Of a stretch of 64,000 nt of DNA, positions 12,138 through 24,299 are shown piece by piece (position 1 is the stretch's first letter; every line of letters starts with the position of its first letter). A program made the translations under genes and the position numbers. The notes under the pieces are model-generated. The model was given only the letters and a program-made list of their open reading frames with translations, was not told the origin of the DNA and searched no databases. Origin of the DNA: Paracoccus sp. S3-43 (GTDB lineage Bacteria; Pseudomonadota; Alphaproteobacteria; Rhodobacterales; Rhodobacteraceae); NCBI RefSeq assembly GCF_029027965.1, contig NZ_CP119082.1, positions 3,147,001-3,211,000 on the forward strand, read 5' to 3'.

Positions 12138-12373
12138 TGCGTCGCCCATTTGCCGAACCCCAGATCCATGCGGTCCGCCAGCGCCGCGGCCTGTTCCTGG
12201 ATCAGGAAGCTAGAAAACTGATCCTCGCCGATGCCGCCGCCGAATGCGCCGGTGTTGGATTTCGGACCGCAATATTTCAGCATTTCCTGAAGAAACATCT
12301 GTTCAAGCTGTTCCGATGGCGGTCGCGGCGCGGTCGCGGGCATGACTGCCGTTGAGATTTGGTTAACCTGCAT
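12134..12373 (-). CDS. FlgJ-like rod-binding protein, no muramidase domain
   Basis: 79 residues matching the N-terminal rod-binding half of FlgJ: EQLEQMFLQEMLKYCGPKS followed by FGGGIGEDQFSSFLIQEQAAALADR. In gammaproteobacteria this is fused to a peptidoglycan hydrolase; here the hydrolase is absent, as is common in alphaproteobacteria, where a separate enzyme clears the wall. It probably caps or scaffolds rod assembly in the periplasm. It is translationally coupled to the FlgN-like gene, and divergent from fliK. Confidence 0.75.
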   Translation of the reverse strand: MQVNQISTAVMPATAPRPPSEQLEQMFLQEMLKYCGPKSNTGAFGGGIGEDQFSSFLIQEQAAALADRMDLGFGKWATQ

Positions 12374-12431
12374 GAGCCTTTTCCTGATTGCGGATATTTT
12401 TCATGATTAGCCTGTTGCGGTAAATAAATCG

Positions 12432-12447
12432 TAAGGACTTATCCTTA
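12432..12447. promoter_or_regulatory. Inverted repeat in divergent flagellar intergenic region
   Basis: TAAGGA, four bases, TCCTTA: a perfect 6-bp dyad in the AT-richer 106-bp gap between the rod-protein gene (minus) and fliK (plus), 33 bp before the fliK ATG. It could be an operator for both, or a leader hairpin for fliK. No known consensus was recognised. Confidence 0.35.
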
Positions 12448-12479
12448 TTCCTGGCGGCATCACGTGGGGAATCGGGCAT

Positions 12480-13355
12480 ATGGCAGAGAATTTCGTTTTA
12501 CCGGTCATGACCATGGTGCAGACCACCGCCGTCGCCGAACCCGCGATCGAGGGCGAGGAAGAAGCCGGGTTTGCCTTTGCGATCGACGGCGCGCCGGTCG
12601 ATGATCTGCTGGCCGATGCGGCGCCTGCGGACATGGCGGCCGTCTGCCAGCCGCCGCAGGATCTGTTGCAGATGCTGATCGAGGATTTGTCCGGGATCAG
12701 CGGCGCCCTGCGCCAGGCCGCGCCGGAAGGCGGGCAGGCCGCAGAGGAGCAGGGTCCTTCCGACCCCGAGCTGGCCTTGCCCGGATCGGGGATGCGAATC
12801 GCGCTGCCCGCCGCTGCCGACGCCGCGCCCGGCCTGGCGGTGCAGATGACGCCCGACATGCCGCAGGCCGATTTTCTGTCCGCCGAACCGCCCTCGCCGC
12901 ACATCGCTGCGGCGCGCGATGTCGCGGTGGCCGCCCCCGATCAGCCGCTGCCGCCGTCCCGCGTTCCCGTTGCGTCAGTGGTGCGCCAGATGGCCGAGGC
13001 CGTCGTCAGCGCCCGCGAGGACCGGATCGAGATCGCCCTGGCGCCCGAGGAACTGGGCCGGATCCGCATGGTCATGACCGGGCCGGAACACGGCCTGCAT
13101 GTGCTGGTCTGGGCCGAACGCCCCGAGGTTCTGGACCAGTTGCGCCGCAACGCCGCCTTCTTGCAGGAATGCTTCGGGGATGCCGGGATGGCCGATGCCT
13201 CATTCGAATTCCAGGGCAACGACGGCACCGGGTCCGGCGGCGGGCAGTCATTGTCCGACGCGCCAGGCCAGGGCCTTGACGTGACCGAAACCGCTTCCGT
13301 GCCCGCCGCCTGGACGCCCCTGGCGATTCCGGCGCGCCTGGACATCCGCATCTGA
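12480..13355 (+). CDS. fliK: Flagellar hook-length control protein
   Basis: Molecular ruler that ends hook growth and switches the export gate to filament substrates. Of 291 residues, the first ~160 are low-complexity, Ala/Pro/Asp-rich and secreted-like. The conserved C-terminal domain spans about 165-255 (VVSAREDRIEIALAPEELGRIRMVM, then RPEVLDQLRRNAAFLQE), the FliK C-terminal signature. It is the first plus-strand flagellar gene and is followed 13 bp later by flgD, its usual partner. The ATG at 12480 has a weak GGGGAAT site upstream. Confidence 0.82.
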   Translation: MAENFVLPVMTMVQTTAVAEPAIEGEEEAGFAFAIDGAPVDDLLADAAPADMAAVCQPPQDLLQMLIEDLSGISGALRQAAPEGGQAAEEQGPSDPELALPGSGMRIALPAAADAAPGLAVQMTPDMPQADFLSAEPPSPHIAAARDVAVAAPDQPLPPSRVPVASVVRQMAEAVVSAREDRIEIALAPEELGRIRMVMTGPEHGLHVLVWAERPEVLDQLRRNAAFLQECFGDAGMADASFEFQGNDGTGSGGGQSLSDAPGQGLDVTETASVPAAWTPLAIPARLDIRI

Positions 13356-13368
13356 AAAGGAGAATCGC

Positions 13369-14037
13369 TTGGTTACCCCAGTCAACGGCTCGGCGGCCGG
13401 AACCACCGGCGCGACATCCCCGTCCAAGGCCACGGACGCCATGACCGCGCAGGCGGCGAATTTCGACACGTTCCTGCGGATGCTGACCACGCAGTTGCAG
13501 AACCAGGATCCCCTGAACCCGATGGAGGGCAGCGATTTCGCGGTCCAGCTTGCGACCTTTTCGGGGGTCGAACAGCAGGCGCAGACGAACAAGCTGCTGG
13601 AACAGATGCTAACCCAATCGGGCGGCAGCCTGGGCCAGCTGGCCGAATGGATCGGGAAAGAGGTGCGCACCACCGAACCCGTCTGGTTCGGGGACAGGCC
13701 GCTGACGCTGGACGTCAACCCCGACAGCCGGGCCGACAGCGTGACCCTGGTGACGCTGAACGAATCGGGCAAGGAGGTTCTGAGAGAGGAAATCGGGCCG
13801 GGCGAAGGCCAGATCGACTGGCTGGGGCGCGACGAATACGGCGAAAAGCTGGCCGACGGCCGCTATTCCTTCGTGATCGAAAGCAACCGCGCGGGCGAGG
13901 TGATTTCCGAGGATCCGGTCGGCGCCTATGTCCGCGTGGCCGAGGCCGAGGTCGGCAGCCAGGGGATCGAACTGATCTTCGAAGGCGGCGGGTCGGCCCT
14001 GGCCAGCCGGATCGAGGCGCTGCGCCAGGCGAATTAA
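13369..14037 (+). CDS. flgD: Flagellar hook assembly scaffold protein
   Basis: Cap that guides hook subunit assembly. The 222 residues contain the core FlgD segment FDTFLRMLTTQLQNQDPLNPMEGSDFAVQLATFSGVEQ near residues 33-72. A C-terminal Tudor/FnIII-like region follows (PGEGQIDWLGRDEYGEKLADGRYSF). The start is TTG at 13369, preceded at good spacing by AAGGAGA; no in-frame ATG precedes the conserved core except at codon 25. The last 4 bp overlap the convergent cbbR stop. Confidence 0.92.
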   Translation: MVTPVNGSAAGTTGATSPSKATDAMTAQAANFDTFLRMLTTQLQNQDPLNPMEGSDFAVQLATFSGVEQQAQTNKLLEQMLTQSGGSLGQLAEWIGKEVRTTEPVWFGDRPLTLDVNPDSRADSVTLVTLNESGKEVLREEIGPGEGQIDWLGRDEYGEKLADGRYSFVIESNRAGEVISEDPVGAYVRVAEAEVGSQGIELIFEGGGSALASRIEALRQAN

Positions 14038-14954
14038 AGCTGCGGCAGGAAGCCGCCGCGCATCGCCAGGATCTCGTCGCGGATGCGGACGGTCGCGGCG
14101 CTCATCCGCCGGTCGGCGCGGCGCAGCAGATACCAGCTTCGCTGGATCGGCAGCCCGATGCCGCGCAGGGCGATCAGGCGGCCCGACCGCAGCTCCTCGG
14201 TCACGGTGTGCTGGGAAATCAGCGCCACGCCCAGGCCCGCGATCACCGCCTGCTTGATCGTCTCGTTGGTGCCCATCTCGACCGCGCGCCAGGTCGCGCC
14301 TTCGCCGATGCGGTCCAGGAAACGGGTCATCAGGATGCGGGTGCCCGACCCTTCCTCGCGCGACAGGAAGGTCTGGGCCAGCAGATCGCCCGGCATCACC
14401 GGGTCGGCATCGGCCAGCGGGTGGTCGGGGGCGGCGATGATGATGTGCGGATGCGGGCCGACCGGGTCGGCGACCACCGCCGGTTCGCGCGGCGGGCGGC
14501 CCATGATCGCCAGATCCAGGTCGTCGCCCGCCAGCGCCGCCAGCACCGCGTCGCGGTTGCCGATCCGCAGCGTCACCTCGATATCGGGCAAAAGTCGCAG
14601 CAGCCACGCGACCAGGCCGGGGGCGAAATACTTGCCGGTCGAGACCACGCCCAGCACCACATTGCCGACATGGCCCTGCTGCAACGCGCCGATCTCTCGG
14701 GCCGCGCGGGACAGGGCGGTGGCGATCTGCGATTCCGCCAGCAGCAGCGCCTCGCCCTCGGGCGTGGGGCGGAAGGCGCCATGGTCCGCGCGCAGGACCA
14801 GGGGGCATCCGGCCAGATCCTCCAGCCCGCGCAACTGGCTGTGGATGGCGGGCGTGGTCAGGCCCAGCATCCCCGCCGCCGCCGTCAGGCTGCCGCTGTC
14901 GGCGACGGCGCGCAGGCAGCGCAACTGACGCAGGGTAATGGCTTCGGGCTTCAT
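14034..14954 (-). CDS. cbbR: LysR-type Calvin-cycle regulator
   Basis: LysR-family transcription factor with N-terminal winged HTH (ITLRQLRCLRAVADSGSLTAAAGMLGLTTPAIHSQLRGLE) and a two-lobe effector domain. CbbR responds to metabolites such as RuBP, NADPH or ATP and activates the cbb operon. The 306-residue length, the TTPAIHSQL helix and the divergent position 95 bp from cbbF all support CbbR over other LysR proteins. The dyad at 14967-14985 lies between the two starts. Confidence 0.92.
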   Translation of the reverse strand: MKPEAITLRQLRCLRAVADSGSLTAAAGMLGLTTPAIHSQLRGLEDLAGCPLVLRADHGAFRPTPEGEALLLAESQIATALSRAAREIGALQQGHVGNVVLGVVSTGKYFAPGLVAWLLRLLPDIEVTLRIGNRDAVLAALAGDDLDLAIMGRPPREPAVVADPVGPHPHIIIAAPDHPLADADPVMPGDLLAQTFLSREEGSGTRILMTRFLDRIGEGATWRAVEMGTNETIKQAVIAGLGVALISQHTVTEELRSGRLIALRGIGLPIQRSWYLLRRADRRMSAATVRIRDEILAMRGGFLPQL

Positions 14955-14966
14955 TTCACCAAAATC

Positions 14967-14985
14967 TAATCTTCTTTCCAGATTA
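14967..14985. promoter_or_regulatory. Candidate CbbR binding dyad
   Basis: TAATC, nine bases, GATTA, embedded in the only AT-rich stretch of the 95-bp cbbR-cbbF gap. It fits the LysR T-N11-A rule and is 13 bp upstream of the cbbR ATG and about 65 bp upstream of the cbbF ATG. Position and dyad are seen; binding is inferred. Confidence 0.55.
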
Positions 14986-15049
14986 TTAAATTTCCTCTAA
15001 ATCCCCTGCCTGTCAATCTGCCCTTGATCAGACGCCACGGGAGCGGCCG

Positions 15050-16045
15050 ATGACGACGCCCAGCATTGACACCACGCATATTCCGCCGGATTTCCGGCCG
15101 CTGATGCTGGCCCTGGCGCGGGGCGGGGCGACGCTGGCGGGCGTGATCCGTCGCGGCGACGGCAGCCTGTCGACCGAGGTCGGCACGAACAGCGACGGCG
15201 ACGGCCAGAAGCGGCTGGACGTGCAGGCCGACGCGCTGTTCCGCGACGCGCTGCGCGACGCGGGCATCCGCTGGTTCACCAGCGAGGAACAGGCCGAACC
15301 CGTCGCCATGCAGCCGAACGGCGCCTTTGCCCTGGCCATCGACCCGCTGGACGGATCGTCCAACATCGACACCAATGTCTCGATCGGCACGATCTTCGCC
15401 GTCTATCCCGGACAGGACCAGGCCGAGACCAGCTTCCTGCGCCCCGCCCGCGACCTGATCGCCGGGGGATACATCATCTATGGCCCGCGCTGCTGCCTGG
15501 TGGCCAGTTTCGGCGACGGCACGCAGATCTATACGCTGAACCCGGACACCGACAGCTTCGACCTGACCAGCCCGCGCGCGACCCTGCCGGACTGCTTCTT
15601 CGAATTCGCCATCAACGCGTCCAATTACCGCCACTGGCCGCGCCCGATCCGCGCCTATATCGACGACTGCATCGCCGGGATCGACGGCCCGCGAGAGCGC
15701 AATTTCAACATGCGCTGGATCGCGTCGCTGGTGGCCGAGGCGCACCGGATCCTGATGCGGGGCGGCATCTTCCTGTATCCAGCCGATGCCCGCAAAGGCT
15801 ATGATCGGGGCCGGCTGCGGCTGCTGTATGAATGCGCGCCCATCGCCTTTGTCATCGAGCAGGCGGGCGGGCGGGCGACCGACGGCGCGCTGCCGATCCT
15901 CGATGCGCAGATCACCGACCTGCACGGCCGCACGCCGCTGGTCTTCGGTTCGGCCGAAAAGGTCGACCGCGTCGCCGCCTATCACGACCTGCCCGAAGCC
16001 GAGGTCTCGGCCCTGTTCGGCCATCGCGGCCTGTTCCGCGCCTGA
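15050..16045 (+). CDS. cbbF: Class I fructose-1,6-/sedoheptulose-1,7-bisphosphatase
   Basis: Removes the C1 phosphate from fructose-1,6-bisphosphate, and likely sedoheptulose-1,7-bisphosphate, in RuBP regeneration. The 331 residues carry the metal site AIDPLDGSSNID and the substrate segment RLRLLYECAPIAFVIEQAGG, the standard class I motifs. It is the first gene of the cbb operon; GGGAGCGG precedes the ATG. A 7-bp gap to cbbP indicates coupled expression. Expression is expected under CbbR. Confidence 0.95.
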   Translation: MTTPSIDTTHIPPDFRPLMLALARGGATLAGVIRRGDGSLSTEVGTNSDGDGQKRLDVQADALFRDALRDAGIRWFTSEEQAEPVAMQPNGAFALAIDPLDGSSNIDTNVSIGTIFAVYPGQDQAETSFLRPARDLIAGGYIIYGPRCCLVASFGDGTQIYTLNPDTDSFDLTSPRATLPDCFFEFAINASNYRHWPRPIRAYIDDCIAGIDGPRERNFNMRWIASLVAEAHRILMRGGIFLYPADARKGYDRGRLRLLYECAPIAFVIEQAGGRATDGALPILDAQITDLHGRTPLVFGSAEKVDRVAAYHDLPEAEVSALFGHRGLFRA

Positions 16046-16052
16046 GGAAACC

Positions 16053-16925
16053 ATGAGCAAGAAGCATCCCATCATCTCGGTCACAGGCAGTTCCGGCGCG
16101 GGCACCACCACCGTCAAGGCGACCTTCGACCAGATCTTCCGCCGCGAGGGCATCCGCGCCGTCAGCATCGAGGGCGACGCCTTCCACCGCTTCGACCGGC
16201 AGGCGATGAAGGACGAACTGGCCCGCCGCCAGGCCGCGGGCGACCAGACCTTCAGCCATTTCAGCTTCGACGCCAACGAGCTGGAAAAGCTTGAGGAGAT
16301 CTTCCGCATCTATGGCGAGACCGGCCGGGGCGAGACGCGCCACTATGTCCATGACGACCGCGAGGCCGAACGCTGGGGCAGCGCGCCCGGCACCTTCACC
16401 GACTGGGCGCCGTTCGAGGAAGGATCCGACCTGCTGTTCTATGAAGGGCTGCACGGCGCGGTGGTCAACGATACGGTCAACCTGGCCCGGCATGCCGACC
16501 TGAAGATCGGCGTGGTGCCGGTCATCAACCTGGAATGGATCCAGAAGATCCACCGCGACAAGGCCAGCCGGGGCTATTCGACCGAGGCCGTGACCGACAC
16601 CATCCTGCGCCGGATGCACGCCTATGTTCACTGCATCTGCCCGCAATTCACCCAGACCGACATCAATTTCCAGCGGGTGCCGGTGGTCGATACCTCGAAC
16701 CCGTTCATCGCCCGCTGGATCCCCACGCCCGACGAAAGCCTGGTGGTGATCCGGTTCCGCAATCCGCGCGGCATCGACTTTCCCTATCTGACCCAGATGA
16801 TCGACGGATCCTGGATGACGCGGCCCAATTCCATCGTCATCCCCGGTCCCAAGACCGACCTCGCCATGCAGTTGATCCTGACGCCGATGATCCTGCGCCT
16901 GATCGACGACGCCAAGCGCGCCTAA
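16053..16925 (+). CDS. cbbP: Phosphoribulokinase (proteobacterial type)
   Basis: Phosphorylates ribulose-5-phosphate to RuBP with ATP, the reaction that commits carbon to RuBisCO. The 290-residue octameric proteobacterial type has its P-loop at residues 8-18 ([12 protein letters not shown]). It also has the catalytic and sugar-binding [10 protein letters not shown] segment and the later YEGLHGAVV. The ATG at 16053 lies 7 bp after cbbF. It is clearly distinct from the larger plant/cyanobacterial form. Confidence 0.96.
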   Translation: MSKKHPIISVTGSSGAGTTTVKATFDQIFRREGIRAVSIEGDAFHRFDRQAMKDELARRQAAGDQTFSHFSFDANELEKLEEIFRIYGETGRGETRHYVHDDREAERWGSAPGTFTDWAPFEEGSDLLFYEGLHGAVVNDTVNLARHADLKIGVVPVINLEWIQKIHRDKASRGYSTEAVTDTILRRMHAYVHCICPQFTQTDINFQRVPVVDTSNPFIARWIPTPDESLVVIRFRNPRGIDFPYLTQMIDGSWMTRPNSIVIPGPKTDLAMQLILTPMILRLIDDAKRA

Positions 16926-16938
16926 GGGGGACCAAGCC

Positions 16939-18935
16939 ATGAACCAGATGATCCGCATCGACGCCGCGCAAGAAGCGAAGATGGCCAATGCCATCCGCGC
17001 CCTGGCGATGGATGCCGTCGAGGCCGCGAAATCCGGCCATCCCGGCGCGCCGATGGGCATGGCCGATGTCGCGGCGGTGCTGTTCAACCGCTTCATCCGC
17101 GTGGATCCCGCCGATCCCGCCTGGCCGGACCGCGACCGCTTCGTGATGTCGGCGGGGCACGGGTCGATGCTGGTCTATGCCATCCATCACCTGCTGGGCT
17201 ATGACGACATGGGCATGGACCAGATCCGCGCCTTCCGGCAGTTGGGATCGCGCACGGCGGGCCATCCCGAATACGGCCATGCCAAGGGGATCGAGATGAC
17301 GACCGGCCCCCTGGGCCAGGGCATCGCCACCGCCGTCGGCATGGCGCTCGCCGAACGCATGGCCCATGCCCGCTGGCCGGATCTGGCCGATCACCACACC
17401 TATGTCATCGCCGGCGACGGCTGCCTGATGGAGGGGATCAGCCACGAGGCCATCGACCTTGCCGGGCACCTGCGCCTCGGCCGGCTGATCGTGCTGTGGG
17501 ACGACAACGGCATCACCATCGACGGCGGCACCGACCTGTCGACCAGCACCGACCAGCAGGGCCGCTTTGCCGCCGCAGGCTGGCATGTGCAGGCCGTGGA
17601 CGGCCATGATCGGGACGCGGTGGCCGCCGCCATCCAGGCCGCGCGGGCCGACGACCGCCCGTCCATGATCGCCTGCAAGACCATCATCGGCTTTGGCGCG
17701 CCCAACAAGCAGGGCGGCCACGAGGTCCATGGCGCGCCGCTGGGCGCGGAGGAGATCGCGGCCGCCCGCGCCCATCTGGACTGGCCGCACGACGCCTTTA
17801 CCCTGCCCGAGGACGTGACCTCTGCCTGGGCCGCCATCGCGGCGCGGGGGGCGCAGGCTCGGGCCGACTGGGCGGCGCGGCTGGAAACCTCCGCCAACCG
17901 CGCCGCCTTTCTTAACGCACAGGCCGCGCCCGATGCCCAGGCGCTGCGGACCGCCATCGCCGGGTATTGCCACCAGCTTGTCGCGGATCGTCCCAAGGTC
18001 GCAACCCGCAAGGCCAGCGAGATGGCGTTGCAGGTGATCAACGCCACCCTGCCCCAGACCATCGGCGGAAGCGCCGACCTGACCGGATCGAACCTGACCC
18101 GGACGAAGGACATGCAGGGGATCCGGGCGGGCGATCATGCGGGCCGCTATGTCAACTATGGCATTCGCGAACATGCCATGGCGGCGGTGATGAACGGCAT
18201 CGCGCTGCATGGCGGGTTCATCCCCTATGGCGGCACCTTCCTGGCCTTTGCCGACTATTCCCGGCCCGCGATCCGGCTGGGCGCGCTGATGGGGGTGCGG
18301 GTGATCCATGTGATGACCCATGACAGCATCGGCCTGGGCGAGGATGGCCCGACCCACCAGCCGGTCGAGCATCTGGCAAGCCTGCGCGCCATCCCCAACC
18401 TTCAGGTGTTCCGCCCAGCCGATGCGGTCGAGACCGCCGAGGCCTGGGAAATCGCGCTGACCAGCCCCACAACGCCCTCGGTCCTGGCGCTGTCGCGGCA
18501 GAACCTGCCCGCCCTGCGGACCCGCGACGAGGATGAGAACCGCTCTCGCCGGGGCGCCTATGTGCTGCGCGCCACGCCCGCGCCGCGCGACGTGACCCTG
18601 ATCGCCACCGGGTCCGAGGTGGAGATCGCCATGGCCGCCGCCGACCTGCTGCGCGCCGACCGGATCGACGCGGCGGTGGTGTCGGCCCCCTGTTTCGAAC
18701 TGTTCGCGGCCCAGGACCGCGCCTATCGCCAGGGGGTGCTGTGCGACGCCCCGCGCATCGGCATCGAGGCCGCGATCCGCCAGGGCTGGGATCTGTTCCT
18801 GCGCCCCGAGGACGGCTTCGTCGGCATGACCGGCTTTGGCGCATCCGCCCCCGCCCCCGCCCTTTACCGCCATTTCGGCATCACGCCCGAGGCCGTCGCC
18901 GAACTGGCCCGCAAGCTTATCAAGGGAGAGAATTG

Positions 18936-18936
<1 letters not shown>
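16939..18936 (+). CDS. cbbT: Transketolase
   Basis: Thiamine-diphosphate enzyme moving two-carbon units between sugar phosphates in the Calvin and pentose phosphate cycles. The 665 residues include [28 protein letters not shown] at the N terminus. The ThDP motif [13 protein letters not shown]...[10 protein letters not shown] follows near 158-190, and the transketolase signature [21 protein letters not shown] near 470. A GGGGGA site precedes the start. The stop codon shares a base with the cbbA start (TGATG). Confidence 0.96.
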
Positions 18937-21493
<2,557 letters not shown>

Positions 21494-21503
21494 GGAGATC
21501 CCC

Positions 21504-21920
21504 ATGAAACTGCGCCAAGGACAGTTCAGCTTCCTGCCCGATCTGTCGGATGACGACATCCGCGTGCAGGCCCAATACGCCATCGACAACGGCTGGGCGG
21601 TGTCGGTCGAATATACCGACGATCCCCATCCCCGAAGCACCTTTTGGGAGATGTGGGGTCATCCGATGTTCGACAACCCGGACGCCGCCGCCGTGGTCTT
21701 CGAGGTGAACGAATGCCGCAAGGAACATGGCGGCAAATATATCCGCGTCATCGCCTTCGACGCATCCCCCGGCTGGGAATCGATCCGCATGAGCTTCATC
21801 GTGAACCGCCCCGCGACGGAACCGGGCTTCCGCCTGATCCGCCAGGAAGCCGAGGGCCGCAGCATCCGCTATACCATCGAAAGCTATGCCGTGCGCGAAC
21901 CCGAAGGGGCGCGCTACTGA
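21504..21920 (+). CDS. cbbS: RuBisCO small subunit, red-type
   Basis: 138-residue small subunit. It starts [19 protein letters not shown], has the conserved [13 protein letters not shown] and ends with a long C-terminal extension ([22 protein letters not shown]). That extension is the hallmark of red-type CbbS and forms the central beta-barrel of the hexadecamer. It starts 10 bp after cbbL with AAGGAGA upstream. It is followed by copy 2 of the hairpin-tail element before cbbX. Confidence 0.97.
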   Translation: MKLRQGQFSFLPDLSDDDIRVQAQYAIDNGWAVSVEYTDDPHPRSTFWEMWGHPMFDNPDAAAVVFEVNECRKEHGGKYIRVIAFDASPGWESIRMSFIVNRPATEPGFRLIRQEAEGRSIRYTIESYAVREPEGARY

Positions 21921-21927
21921 CCGCAGG

Positions 21928-21980
21928 CCGGGGGCGCTTCGCCCCCCGGACCCCCCGAGGATATTTCGGCCAAGGCAAAA
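21928..21980 (+). repeat. Intergenic hairpin-tail element, copy 2
   Basis: GC stem with CGCTTCG-type loop, then GGACCCCCC, GAGGATATTT and GCCAAGGCAAAA. It is placed 8 bp after the cbbS stop, within the cbb operon before cbbX. It may partly terminate or stabilise the abundant cbbLS message so that cbbX is made at a lower level. The match to copies 1 and 3 is direct; the role is inference. Confidence 0.7.
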
Positions 21981-22009
21981 AGGCCGCCTGGATTCAGCAA
22001 GGTGCCCCG

Positions 22010-22978
22010 ATGGACAACCCCCGCCCCACCCATGTCGATCTGGCCGCATCCTTCGAGGACAGCGGCGTGAAGGGCGTGCTGCGCGAACTGGACGTGACGC
22101 TGATCGGGCTGGAGCCGGTCAAGTCCCGCATCCGCGAAACCGCCGCGCTGCTGCTGGTCGATCAGGTCCGCCGCAAGCTGGGCCTGGCTGTCGAGACGCC
22201 GACCCTGCACATGTCCTTCACCGGCAATCCCGGCACCGGCAAGACCACCGTGGCGCTGAGGATGGCCGACCTGCTGCACCGGCTGGGTTACGTGCGCAAG
22301 GGCCACCTGGTCACGGTCACGCGCGACGATCTGGTCGGCCAGTATATCGGCCACACCGCCCCCAAGACCAAGGAGGTCTTGAAGAAGGCGATGGGCGGCG
22401 TGCTGTTCATCGACGAGGCCTATTACCTCTATCGACCGGAAAACGAACGCGATTACGGGCAGGAGGCGATCGAGATCCTGCTTCAGGTGATGGAAAACAA
22501 CCGCGACGACCTGGTGGTCATCCTGGCGGGCTATGCCGACCGGATGGACCGCTTCTTCGCCTCGAATCCCGGCTTTCGGTCGCGGATCGCCCATCACATC
22601 GAATTTCCGGACTATACCGACCCGGAACTGCTGCATATCTCGGAAAAGATGCTGGCCTCGCAGAACTATCGCCTGGACGACGGCGCGCGCGCCGCGATGC
22701 AGGACTATATCGCCGGGCGCCGCCGCCAGCCGCATTTCGCCAACGCCCGCTCGGTCAGGAACGCGCTCGACCGCGCCCGGCTGCGGCAGGCGAACCGGCT
22801 GTTTTCCGAGGCGAAAAGGCCGATCGACGCCGACCGCCTGTCGCTGATCACCGAACCCGACATCCGCGCCAGCCGCGTCTTTCGCGGCGGGCTTGACGTG
22901 GACCGGCCCGACATGGACCGGCCCGACATGGACCGGCTTGACGCAGGCGGCGCAACCGGCCAAGCCGCTGCCGAGTGA
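22010..22978 (+). CDS. cbbX: Red-type RuBisCO activase
   Basis: AAA+ motor that releases inhibitory sugar phosphates from red-type RuBisCO by pulling on the CbbL C-terminal tail. The 322 residues show Walker [10 protein letters not shown] at 72-80, the pore-loop region QYIGHTAP near 111-118, and Walker [11 protein letters not shown] at 131-140. An arginine-rich sensor region follows ([20 protein letters not shown]). The last 28 residues are a DRPDM repeat plus Ala/Gly tail that I do not expect in standard CbbX. ATG at 22010; ribosome site weak (CAAGGTG). Confidence 0.95.
   Translation: MDNPRPTHVDLAASFEDSGVKGVLRELDVTLIGLEPVKSRIRETAALLLVDQVRRKLGLAVETPTLHMSFTGNPGTGKTTVALRMADLLHRLGYVRKGHLVTVTRDDLVGQYIGHTAPKTKEVLKKAMGGVLFIDEAYYLYRPENERDYGQEAIEILLQVMENNRDDLVVILAGYADRMDRFFASNPGFRSRIAHHIEFPDYTDPELLHISEKMLASQNYRLDDGARAAMQDYIAGRRRQPHFANARSVRNALDRARLRQANRLFSEAKRPIDADRLSLITEPDIRASRVFRGGLDVDRPDMDRPDMDRLDAGGATGQAAAE
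22895..22939 (+). repeat. Three 15-bp tandem units in cbbX
   Basis: Units at 22895-22909, 22910-22924 and 22925-22939 differ by single bases and encode D(V/M)DRP-like pentapeptides. They lie within the last 28 codons of cbbX. The period is a multiple of three, so unit number can change without a frameshift. Confidence 0.75.
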
Positions 22979-22995
22979 ACATGAAGGGAATCGCC

Positions 22996-23694
22996 ATGGC
23001 CTTTGACCGTTCGATGAAGATCGCGCCCTCGATCCTGTCCGCCGATTTCGCCGATTTCGGGCGCGAGATCCAGGCCATCGAGGCCGAGGGCGCCGACTGG
23101 GTCCATGTCGACGTGATGGACGGGCATTTCGTGCCGAACCTGACCTTCGGCCCGCCCGCCGTGAAGGCCTTCCGCCCGCATGTGAAGACCTTCATGGACG
23201 TGCATCTGATGATCGCGCCGGTGGACCCCTATCTCGAAGCCTATGCCGAGGCGGGGGCCGACATGATCACCGCCCATGTCGAGGCCGGCCCGCATCCGCA
23301 CCGCACCCTTCAGGCGATCCGCGCCACCGGGAAAAAGGCGGGCATCGCGCTGAACCCCGGCACTCCGGTCGAGGCGGTGGAATACCTGCTGGATCTGGCA
23401 GACATGGTGCTGGTGATGACCGTGAACCCCGGCTTCGGCGGGCAGAAGTTCATCCACAGCCAGATCGACAAGATCGCCCGGCTGCGCGGCATGATCGGCG
23501 ACCGGCCGATCCATATCCAGGTGGATGGCGGCGTCGATCCCAAGACCGCGCCGCTGGTCGCCAAGGCCGGTGCCGATGTGCTGGTCGCGGGATCGGCGGT
23601 CTTCAAGGGCGGCTCGGTCGGCCAGCCGCAGGTTTACGGCCAGAACATCCGCGCGATCCGCGATGCCATCGGCGGGCTGGCGCTGTCAGCCTAG
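22996..23694 (+). CDS. cbbE: Ribulose-phosphate 3-epimerase
   Basis: Interconverts ribulose-5-phosphate and xylulose-5-phosphate, feeding cbbP. The TIM-barrel protein of 232 residues has [13 protein letters not shown] at the start and [18 protein letters not shown] with a metal ligand and catalytic aspartate. [10 protein letters not shown] and [13 protein letters not shown] follow. The ATG at 22996 follows AGGGA; two in-frame ATGs further up (22975, 22981) overlap the cbbX stop and lack conservation. It closes the cbb operon and converges with the DsbA-like gene by 9 bp. The same gene is called rpe elsewhere. Confidence 0.95.
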   Translation: MAFDRSMKIAPSILSADFADFGREIQAIEAEGADWVHVDVMDGHFVPNLTFGPPAVKAFRPHVKTFMDVHLMIAPVDPYLEAYAEAGADMITAHVEAGPHPHRTLQAIRATGKKAGIALNPGTPVEAVEYLLDLADMVLVMTVNPGFGGQKFIHSQIDKIARLRGMIGDRPIHIQVDGGVDPKTAPLVAKAGADVLVAGSAVFKGGSVGQPQVYGQNIRAIRDAIGGLALSA

Positions 23695-24231
23695 CGCCGC
23701 GGCCCAATCCTCGACCGGATCGCCGCTGCCCAGCGTCGTCACCAGCCCGTTCACCATGAAGGTGGGCGAGACATGGATGCCGTTCTGACGGGCATATTTC
23801 GCGTGCCATTTGATCGCGGCCTCAGGCTCGGGAAAGGCGAAGGCTTCGGCCAGGGCCACGCCGCTGCACTCCTCCAGCCGGGCGATGATCTGGTTGGGGG
23901 TGGCGTCCATGTTCGGACCCTTGCGGTGTTCCTCGAACTCGAAGGCCTCGCGGTGATCGGCCACGGCCTGCAACACGCGCCGGGCGGTCTCGCGCCCGCC
24001 CTCCAGCATCGAGGCCGCCAGCACGCAGCGCGTCACCACCGGCGAAAACATATGCCAGGGCTGGGATTGCATCCGCAGCTTCACCGTCACCCGGTCGCGT
24101 CCCGCCGCGTCCAGGAAGGCGTCCAGCTTGTTGAACGCCTTGACCGAAAACGGGCAGGTCGGTTCCAGGAACATCTCGAAAGCCTGCGGTCCCCGGCCCC
24201 ATTCCAGCGGATCGGCGATGCGTTTGGTCAT
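23686..24231 (-). CDS. DsbA-like thioredoxin-fold oxidoreductase
   Basis: 181 residues with a thioredoxin-like start ([23 protein letters not shown]) where a CPFS motif replaces the usual CxxC, so only one cysteine of the redox pair is present. A cis-proline region [10 protein letters not shown] is near the C terminus. There is no signal peptide, so it looks cytosolic. It resembles the 'thioredoxin_4/DsbA-like' family rather than periplasmic DsbA. With one active-site cysteine it may use a monothiol or glutathione mechanism; the substrate is unknown. Divergent from the SDR gene at 24300. Confidence 0.65.
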   Translation of the reverse strand: MTKRIADPLEWGRGPQAFEMFLEPTCPFSVKAFNKLDAFLDAAGRDRVTVKLRMQSQPWHMFSPVVTRCVLAASMLEGGRETARRVLQAVADHREAFEFEEHRKGPNMDATPNQIIARLEECSGVALAEAFAFPEPEAAIKWHAKYARQNGIHVSPTFMVNGLVTTLGSGDPVEDWAAALG

Positions 24232-24299
24232 GGCATGGTCCCTTTGGTTTGACATTCGCCCCTGCACGCGCATCCTGCCGCCAGCAACAGGAGATGGCA

